Below the pieces are notes generated by a model, which was given only the letters and a program-made list of their open reading frames with translations, searched no databases and was not told where the DNA came from. A DNA stretch of 12,153 nucleotides from Tannerella sp. GTDB lineage: Bacteria > Bacteroidota > Bacteroidia > Bacteroidales > Tannerellaceae. This document shows, piece by piece, positions 7,406-12,153 of the stretch (the first letter of the stretch is position 1; every line of letters begins with the position of its first letter). The DNA lies in assembly GCA_031279875.1 (NCBI GenBank), contig JAITHS010000385.1, forward strand, positions 1 to 12,153, given 5' to 3'. Both the position numbers and the translations under genes were made by a program.

Positions 7406-10400
7406 TTAAAGTTTGATACTTAATCCGAAATTAAAAGTTCTGACAAGCGGATATGTCAGTCCGTAATTGCTTGACGGATGTTCGGGGTCGAGGTATTTTA
7501 GAGATGTGATTGTAAACAGATTGTAGGAGTTACAAAACAGTCTCATATTGCGGATGCCGACTATTGAAGTTAACTTTGTCGGCAGGGTATATCCTATTTC
7601 AAGGCTTTTACATCTGATGTATGATGCTTTGTGGATGCTGCTTTGTGATGCTGCGGCGTTGAACGACATCGCCGTACTGCCCTGGCTTGTGGTCGGTAAA
7701 GTACCCGACAGCCAAAGTGTGGAAGGGTCTTTGGGGTCGGCTTTTGGGTCGGCCATGCGCCATCGGTCGTAGAAAAAGTCCGGCCCGTTCATGTCCTGAA
7801 TAAACGGTTGGGCAAGAATCCAACTGTATTGGATAGTGCCGAGCGCGCCTCCCTGAAAAACGATACCGGCGTCGAAACCTTTAAATTGCGCGTTGAGCAA
7901 CATGCCGTAGGTGAGATTTGGTGTGCTTTGCTGTCCGTAGTTACCGCTCATTATGGGATGTACATCTTTGTCGTCGATAACGCCGTCTTCGTTCCAGTCT
8001 TCATATTTGTAATCACCGGGTTTAAGAAAAGCATTTCCGGACTCTGTTGTGGAATATATCGGATGCGCCCATATTTCGGAATAGTTGCGAAACTGTCCGT
8101 CGGAGCTGTAACCCCACCAAATATCCGACCAGCGGTTGCTCGAATAATTGCGCCAGTTTTGATATTGGTTGTCGGCGGGCAAAGATGTAACATGTAGCCG
8201 TTTGTGGCGCGAGAAATTAATATTTCCTGAAATATCGTAAACTAATTTGTTGATGCTGTTATGATGTTTGATTACTGCTTCAAAGCCTTGTACGGCATCG
8301 CTGTTGAGGTTTTCCTGCGCAAGACTTTCGCCTATCCAGTCGGGTATAGTACCGGTTCGGGTTGCAAGAAGTCCGTTGCGGTTGCGTCTGAAAACGTCGA
8401 ACTCAAAGCCGATGCGACCGTTAATGAAATCGCCGTCTAATCCGATGTTGTATATTTTTGATGTGTACCATGTAAGATCTGTGTTGGGTGTATTTCTCAA
8501 ACGTATTGTTTCTCTCGGTTCGCCGTCGTTGAAGCCCATACCGGCGCCGGGGTAAACAAATCCGGGTACAAACTGAAATGTAGCCGTGATGTCGTCGCCG
8601 GTAACGCCGTAGGATGTTCTTAATTTAAGGTTGTTGACAAAAGCAAAGAAGTCGTTGTTGCGAATAAACGCTTCTTCCGAAATTCGCCATGCTCCTGAAA
8701 CGGACGGAAAGAAGCCCCACTGATGTCCGGGCGCGAATTTCGACGAGCCGTCATAACGGCATGCAAATTCAAGATAATATCGGTTGTCGAAATCGTAATT
8801 CATCCGCCCTACAAATGCTTTGTTTGCTACTTTCCACAGTCCGTTAGTAGAATTGAGCGAGTATCCTGCGCCGTTCATTCCGCCGGTGAGCGAGGCAGAC
8901 GATGCTCCGATAAGTTCTTCAATCGAAGTCATGCTGATATAACCGGCGGCGTAGAGGTTATCCATGTCCATCGTTCCTTCTTCATATAGGGCGAGCGCCG
9001 AAATGGTATGTTTGCCGAAGATACGGTTATAGTTGATCGACAGTTGCAGCAATGTATTGGCTCCGAAACGTGCGTCGCGGTTGATAGCCGAAGCGTTACC
9101 TGCGCCTGCGTTGCTGTATAAAACGGGAGTATAGATGTCTTTGTCGAGGTTATAATCATAGAGAGTGAAAGGTTTTTCCAACGATTTGTTTTCACGGAAG
9201 TTGTAATCGTAGGAGTAGGCAACTTTTGCTTGTAAGCCGGTAATACGTGGGATGTCATATATCATGGCGCCGTTGGTTTGAAACAGTTTGTGATTGTTTC
9301 TGTGATAGCCTACGATGTGGGAATGTGTTATCGCGAGCGGATTTTCGCCCTGTTTAACGTTCTGCATATATAGCCTGTCGTAGTTGGCATAAGCCGGTGT
9401 TACGGGGGTAAAAGTCCATGCTGCTTCCCAGAACTTCGACGAGTCGAAAAACGGTCGATTGCGGCTATCGGTCATTCCGCTGATATAAATTTCGGCACGC
9501 AGGCGGTCGGTAATCTTGACGTTCAGATTGCTACGCAGGTTGAAGCGGTTATAATTGATGTCTCCGCTTTTGTAGATGCCTATTTGTTCGGTATATGAAG
9601 CGTTGATGTAATAATCGACCGCTTCGCTGCCGCCGGATATTTGGGTGTTGAAATAATACTGGGGCGAGAAGTAATCGGAGTTGATGCGCCACCATTCCGT
9701 ACCGGTACGTTTGCCGGAGCGGTATCGCTCTATCATTTCGTCGGTATATACTAATGTGCCGGGAGCGACGGAGCCGCGCATGATGTTGTTTTCGTTTGTA
9801 ATCTCCATATATTTTACGGCGTCGAGACCGTCGGGAGTGTTGATAGGATTCTGAAATCCGATGTAGGAAGAGAATTCTATTTCGGGTTTTCCTTTTTTGC
9901 CCTTTTTTGTTGTTATCAACACCACTCCGTTGGATGCTCTGACGCCATAGACGGCGGCCGATGCGTCTTTGAGGACAGATATACTTTCGATTTCGTTGGC
10001 GTCAAGGCGCGTCATGTTGTCACGCGGTACGCCGTCGATAATGTAAAGCGGCGTTCCCAAGCCACGGATTTGAAGGTTGGTGGCAAAAGCTCCCGGCTCG
10101 CCTGTTGACTGTATCACTCTGACGCCGGCTACTTTGCCGGAGAGCATGTTGGCAACGTTTTCGTTTTTGGTCATCGCCAATTCGCTCGATTTGATGTATC
10201 CGACGGAGCCGGTAAGCGACGTCTTTTTTTGCCTGCTGTAGCCTACTACTACGACCTCGTCTAAATCAGTTACGTCGTCTTTCATCACCACTTCGGCATT
10301 AGCGGTAAGTTCGGCGACGGTTTTACGCAATAGTTCGTAACCGATCATTTGAAATTCTACAGCCGCGTCTGCGTTGGTCGATAGTTGGTAATAGCCTTCG

Positions 10401-10570
10401 TCGTTGCTTACAGTTACATTATTAGTTCCTGCTTTGACCGTTACGCCGGGTAACGGCTCGCCGGTCGCATCGGTTATCCTGCCTTTAATGACTGTCTGTG
10501 CATAGATTAATGTCGGCAGGCAACACATAATACAGCATAAGACGAGTTTTAATGATTTACTTTGTTTCAT
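7406..10570 (-). CDS. SusC-like TonB-dependent outer-membrane glycan transporter (SusC/RagA family)
   Basis: This 1054-residue protein is first in the operon. It has a signal peptide of about 24 residues (hydrophobic CCIMCCLPTLIYA, cut near YA-QT). Next comes a carboxypeptidase-D-regulatory-like domain (about 27-98: VIKGRITDATGEPLPGVTV). The TonB box region follows (DEVVVVGYSRQKKTSLTGSV, 104-123), then the plug (about 115-222, with LSGKVAGVRV, LQIRGLGTPLYIIDGVP and VLKDASAAVYGVRASNGVVL). The remainder is the 22-strand beta-barrel, ending in FNFGLSIKL. It imports oligosaccharides across the outer membrane using TonB/ExbBD energy and works with the SusD-like protein encoded next. There is no N-terminal STN domain, so ECF-sigma/anti-sigma transenvelope signalling is not indicated. 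The leader before the ATG is A-rich with no Shine-Dalgarno, normal for this phylum. Confidence 0.97.
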   Translation of the reverse strand: MKQSKSLKLVLCCIMCCLPTLIYAQTVIKGRITDATGEPLPGVTVKAGTNNVTVSNDEGYYQLSTNADAAVEFQMIGYELLRKTVAELTANAEVVMKDDVTDLDEVVVVGYSRQKKTSLTGSVGYIKSSELAMTKNENVANMLSGKVAGVRVIQSTGEPGAFATNLQIRGLGTPLYIIDGVPRDNMTRLDANEIESISVLKDASAAVYGVRASNGVVLITTKKGKKGKPEIEFSSYIGFQNPINTPDGLDAVKYMEITNENNIMRGSVAPGTLVYTDEMIERYRSGKRTGTEWWRINSDYFSPQYYFNTQISGGSEAVDYYINASYTEQIGIYKSGDINYNRFNLRSNLNVKITDRLRAEIYISGMTDSRNRPFFDSSKFWEAAWTFTPVTPAYANYDRLYMQNVKQGENPLAITHSHIVGYHRNNHKLFQTNGAMIYDIPRITGLQAKVAYSYDYNFRENKSLEKPFTLYDYNLDKDIYTPVLYSNAGAGNASAINRDARFGANTLLQLSINYNRIFGKHTISALALYEEGTMDMDNLYAAGYISMTSIEELIGASSASLTGGMNGAGYSLNSTNGLWKVANKAFVGRMNYDFDNRYYLEFACRYDGSSKFAPGHQWGFFPSVSGAWRISEEAFIRNNDFFAFVNNLKLRTSYGVTGDDITATFQFVPGFVYPGAGMGFNDGEPRETIRLRNTPNTDLTWYTSKIYNIGLDGDFINGRIGFEFDVFRRNRNGLLATRTGTIPDWIGESLAQENLNSDAVQGFEAVIKHHNSINKLVYDISGNINFSRHKRLHVTSLPADNQYQNWRNYSSNRWSDIWWGYSSDGQFRNYSEIWAHPIYSTTESGNAFLKPGDYKYEDWNEDGVIDDKDVHPIMSGNYGQQSTPNLTYGMLLNAQFKGFDAGIVFQGGALGTIQYSWILAQPFIQDMNGPDFFYDRWRMADPKADPKDPSTLWLSGTLPTTSQGSTAMSFNAAASQSSIHKASYIRCKSLEIGYTLPTKLTSIVGIRNMRLFCNSYNLFTITSLKYLDPEHPSSNYGLTYPLVRTFNFGLSIKL

Positions 10571-10599
10571 ATCTTTGAGTTTTGTGTTTAAAATCGCCG

Positions 10600-10607
10600 C
10601 AAAGGTA
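10600..10607 (-). promoter_or_regulatory. Bacteroides-type -7 promoter element for the PUL operon
   Basis: The minus strand reads TACCTTTG, an exact TAnnTTTG match, 30 nt upstream of the susC ATG. Transcription would start near 10593, giving a leader of about 20-25 nt. A TTGACA lies 21 nt further upstream (10634-10629) and may act as the upstream element, although the spacing does not fit the -33 TTTG consensus well. This is the only promoter-like site seen before the five PUL genes. Confidence 0.6.
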
Positions 10608-10629
10608 TAATCTTGCCGCGAAAAGATGT

Positions 10630-10643
10630 GTCAATATATTGCC
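10630..10643. promoter_or_regulatory. Near-palindrome at the susC promoter, candidate operator
   Basis: The plus strand reads GTCAATATATTGCC, one mismatch from the perfect palindrome GTCAATATATTGAC at 11201-11214. It overlaps the TTGACA upstream element of the susC promoter, a position where a bound repressor or activator could act. Next to it, ATTGC (10638-10642) and GCAAT (10652-10656) form a second small inverted repeat. The function is inferred. Confidence 0.35.
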
Positions 10644-10717
10644 AAAAGATAGCAATCGGTCGCTATGATGATTTAAATTATGAATTACCTTGATCCGCAA
10701 AAAATTAATGTCCTCGC

Positions 10718-10776
10718 AATGACGTGGTACCGTCATTACCTGTCGTTTGGGGCTATCATTCCTCCTTATAATGACG
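10718..10776. repeat. Cluster of three inverted AATGACG elements
   Basis: AATGACG at 10718-10724 and CGTCATT at 10731-10737 form a perfect 7-bp hairpin with a 6-nt loop (TGGTAC). A third copy, TAATGACG at 10769-10776, is in the first orientation and can pair with CGTCATTA at 10731-10738 across 30 nt. The two alternative pairings exclude each other. The flank TCCTCGCAATGACG resembles one end of dispersed intergenic repeats seen in many genomes. It is not a good intrinsic terminator, because no T-run directly follows the stem on either strand. It might be a repeat remnant or a far-upstream regulatory site. Confidence 0.4.
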
Positions 10777-10882
10777 AATCCGCATATCCATTTGATAATA
10801 AGGCTTTTTTCGAAATGTCGTATCCTAACTGTTCGGCAAGTTTTAAGAGCTTTTTCTCGTTTCTTTCTTTTTGTTTTTGCAT
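10766..10882 (-). CDS. Small hypothetical open frame (38 residues), possible gene fragment
   Basis: The frame starts at ATG 10882-10880 and ends at TAA 10768-10766. The product begins MQKQKERNEKKLLKLAEQLG and ends KKALLSNGYADSSL: a Lys/Glu-rich amphipathic helix and then a polar tail. AGGA lies 2 nt before the ATG, too close for a good ribosome site. Only one TAG (10888-10886) separates it from another coding-like stretch in the same frame, so it may be the 3' end of a decayed gene rather than a free gene. I do not recognise the family. Confidence 0.3.
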   Translation of the reverse strand: MQKQKERNEKKLLKLAEQLGYDISKKALLSNGYADSSL

Positions 10883-10885
10883 TTC

Positions 10886-11142
10886 CTACTTGCGAAAATT
10901 TTCGTCGTATTCAGTATGATTGTTAACGGATTTTACTTTTATAAATCGCAAATAATCAGATACATACGCAAATATTTTTGCGCGGTCTGTTACTACTACT
11001 TGCCGTTCATCATCGCAATCATATCATCTGGGTTTAAATCAAACATCTCCATTATTTTTTGTTGCAAATCATTTAGTTTCGCATATTTTACGGTGTGGAC
11101 GCTTTTGCCCAATTTGATTTCTTGAATAATTGATTGTATCAG
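10886..11142 (-). pseudogene. Coding-like fragments of an unrecognised small gene
   Basis: Two overlapping minus-strand frames have protein-like composition but no credible start. The first (11142-10996, 48 codons plus stop) begins LIQSIIQEIKLGKSVHTVKY, contains KLNDLQQKIMEMFDLNPDDM (23-41 approximately), and ends with three stops in a row. The second (11023-10886, 45 codons plus stop) contains ERQVVVTDRAKIFAYVSDYL and ends NHTEYDENFRK, then TAG. It is in frame with the 38-residue frame that follows. This fits one decayed gene with a frameshift near 11000-11023 and a stop at 10886, whose 5' end was lost where the repeat blocks begin. Two unrelated small genes are also possible. A small hairpin (CGCAAA-TATT-TTTGCG, 10967-10982) follows the triple stop. 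Confidence 0.3.
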
Positions 11143-11153
11143 CTAAAAATAGT

Positions 11154-11195
11154 ATTCTTATGGCGAATATTGGTGTTCTTATGGCGAATTGAAAT
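11154..11195. repeat. Repeat block A: two copies of TTCTTATGGCGAAT
   Basis: The two 14-bp units are at 11155-11168 and 11176-11189, so their starts are 21 bp apart (about two helical turns), and GAAAT follows. The block matches block B, exactly 100 bp away, at 39 of 42 positions; mismatches are at 11169, 11171 and 11174. Even phasing suggests protein-binding sites on one DNA face, or a duplicated mobile or regulatory element. Confidence 0.85.
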
Positions 11196-11200
11196 ATTAA

Positions 11201-11214
11201 GTCAATATATTGAC
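11201..11214. promoter_or_regulatory. Perfect 14-bp palindrome, candidate operator
   Basis: GTCAATATATTGAC is a perfect palindrome in the 58-bp spacer between repeat blocks A and B. Its single-mismatch partner lies in the susC promoter at 10630-10643. The sharing suggests a common DNA-binding dimer, but this is an inference. Confidence 0.4.
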
Positions 11215-11253
11215 AATAAGCATAATAACAAAATAAGTGAGTTCAAAAAACCA

Positions 11254-11295
11254 ATTCTTATGGCGAATTTGGGCGTTCTTATGGCGAATTGAAAT
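11254..11295. repeat. Repeat block B: two copies of TTCTTATGGCGAAT
   Basis: Units are at 11255-11268 and 11276-11289, with the same 21-bp spacing and trailing GAAAT as block A. The first unit is embedded in an imperfect inverted repeat, AATTC-TTATGGC-GAATT (11253-11269). The block begins just 3 nt beyond the stop codon of the AlbA-type gene, so on that gene's transcript it would form the start of the 3' untranslated region. Confidence 0.85.
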
Positions 11296-11298
11296 TTG

Positions 11299-12153
11299 TT
11301 ATTCAGACAAGTTTTCAACAAATTGCTCATATACATTACGCTGCATATTTATTTTTTCATTCAATATGTAATGTGTATATTTTTGTGCTTTGATTTTTGT
11401 CAGTAATTTATCATTTTCCAATTTCAATATCAAAAATTTAACTTGAGCACGAGATAATTGATTATGAAAAACTTCTACAAAGTCCTTCATAAAAACTTCT
11501 TTTTTCTTCTCAAAGCATCCCGCTATAATTTGCAAATCCCTTAACCTGTATTCCTTTATGTATGCGGGTTGTTTGGTAATATCATAATATAAATCACCCA
11601 GTACATATTTCTTATCTGCCGCACTTAACGATTTTATCAATCCTTCACGTTGCAATTTTTCAACCGATTCTTCAAATAAATCCGTTGAAATGCCCTGCCG
11701 TACCCTATCAAGTGTCAGCAAATCAAATACATTCAACTTGTCTTTCCGGCGATGTTGTATTTCATTTACGAAAATATAAAAGGCTTCGTCAACAATCTTT
11801 GCCAGCAAGCATAAATCAACTTGATAATCATCCGTATGCGAGTAATCCGGAAGCGGTTTTCCTTCCATCAGGCAGTTGTAGTACATTTTATCAATGCCCT
11901 GTCCGGCGCGTTCTACCTGTCCGGTCTTTTCCAAAACTTCCATTACCCGTTTGTTGCGCGGCTGACTGCTAACAGTCAGTATGTTGTCTTTTGTAACTCC
12001 GGTCGGGAAACCGCCCGAATTGATGATATTGATACTGTCGGGATACTGTTTGATAACCACACTGCTCAGGTCGCGCCACAGTCGATGCCCAATCGCGTTC
12101 AATACCGCTTCCCTGATTACATCTTCGTTAAATGCGGGAATATCGTAAATCGT
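11299..12153 (-). CDS. AlbA_2/HATPase_c_4-type ATP-binding protein, putative transcriptional regulator (C-terminal part, cut by window edge)
   Basis: The frame is open from the window edge (first codon ACG at 12153-12151) to TAA at 11301-11299, giving 284 visible residues. The TTG at 12102 is an internal Leu codon, not the start, because the GHKL N-box REAVLNAIGHR (14-24 of the visible part) spans it. Further HATPase_c_4 marks are SINIINSGGFPTG (40-52), SQPRNKRVMEVLEKTG and ERAGQGIDKMY (81-91). The rest holds winged-helix-like segments (LFEESVEKLQREGLIKSL and LSRAQVKFLILKLENDKLLTKI). Proteins of this kind, often labelled RecG-like or AlbA DNA-binding regulators, normally have an N-terminal AlbA_2 domain, which here would lie beyond the edge. 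They are thought to be DNA-binding regulators, but few have defined targets. The gene points toward the PUL but is separated from it by 728 bp, so co-regulation is unproven. Confidence 0.85.
   Translation of the reverse strand, partial: TIYDIPAFNEDVIREAVLNAIGHRLWRDLSSVVIKQYPDSINIINSGGFPTGVTKDNILTVSSQPRNKRVMEVLEKTGQVERAGQGIDKMYYNCLMEGKPLPDYSHTDDYQVDLCLLAKIVDEAFYIFVNEIQHRRKDKLNVFDLLTLDRVRQGISTDLFEESVEKLQREGLIKSLSAADKKYVLGDLYYDITKQPAYIKEYRLRDLQIIAGCFEKKKEVFMKDFVEVFHNQLSRAQVKFLILKLENDKLLTKIKAQKYTHYILNEKINMQRNVYEQFVENLSE

Noticed and set aside
7808..8197. 129-residue plus-strand open frame
   Set aside because: It is antisense to the susC barrel, has a Cys/Val-rich composition and no family resemblance.
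10736..10767. Seven-codon frame (MIAPNDR) preceded by a strong AAGGAGG
   Set aside because: The AAGGAGG is only 1 nt from the ATG, too close to work as a ribosome site, and this phylum rarely relies on such sites. It is likely chance.
10893..10904. Perfect palindrome CGAAAATTTTCG as an operator
   Set aside because: It falls inside a coding-like fragment (the codons for DENFRK), is low in complexity, and has no second copy at a promoter.
10680..11125. Plus-strand open frames of 79 and 84 residues in the intergenic region
   Set aside because: They have Phe/Ser/Tyr-rich, low-complexity composition and lie opposite minus-strand stretches that look more protein-like.
11154..11295. CRISPR array
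   Set aside because: There are only four 14-bp repeats with alternating 7-bp and 65-bp gaps, and the pairs are themselves duplicated. No regular repeat-spacer pattern and no cas genes are present.

Overview
This window is a stretch of a Bacteroidota (probably Bacteroidales) chromosome. The evidence is a SusC/SusD gene pair, several SPII lipoprotein signals, A-rich leaders without Shine-Dalgarno sites, and two exact matches to the Bacteroides -7 promoter element TAnnTTTG (both TACCTTTG). All convincing genes lie on the minus strand, so the biological order runs from high to low coordinates.

Core (10570 down to 405): a polysaccharide utilization locus (PUL) of five tightly packed genes. They are a SusC-like TonB-dependent transporter, a SusD-like glycan-binding lipoprotein, a DUF3823-type lipoprotein, a BACON-domain lipoprotein with a C-terminal jelly-roll-like region, and a 1136-residue lipoprotein enzyme. 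Gaps are 12, 21, 0 and 2 nt, so this looks like one transcript started from a promoter at about 10600. The enzyme joins an N-terminal unclassified glycosidase-like region (about residues 35-412) to a full-length GH92 alpha-mannosidase-type domain (about 415-1130). The expected division of labour is that surface lipoproteins bind and trim a mannose-containing glycan and SusC/SusD import the products. No regulator (HTCS, SusR, ECF sigma/anti-sigma) is visible in the window.

Left edge (1-356): the N-terminal 118 residues of an ABC transporter ATPase of the ABC-2 exporter type, with its own promoter-like element. It is probably unrelated to the PUL.

Right edge (11299-12153): the C-terminal part of an AlbA_2/HATPase_c_4-type ATP-binding, putative DNA-binding regulator, cut by the window end.

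The 728-bp gap between that gene and susC is the least ordinary part. Next to the regulator's stop codon are four copies of a 14-bp repeat arranged as two pairs. Copies within a pair start 21 bp apart and the pairs are exactly 100 bp apart. A perfect 14-bp palindrome between the pairs recurs with one mismatch at the susC promoter. The gap also holds coding-like minus-strand fragments that look like a decayed small gene, and a cluster of inverted AATGACG elements.
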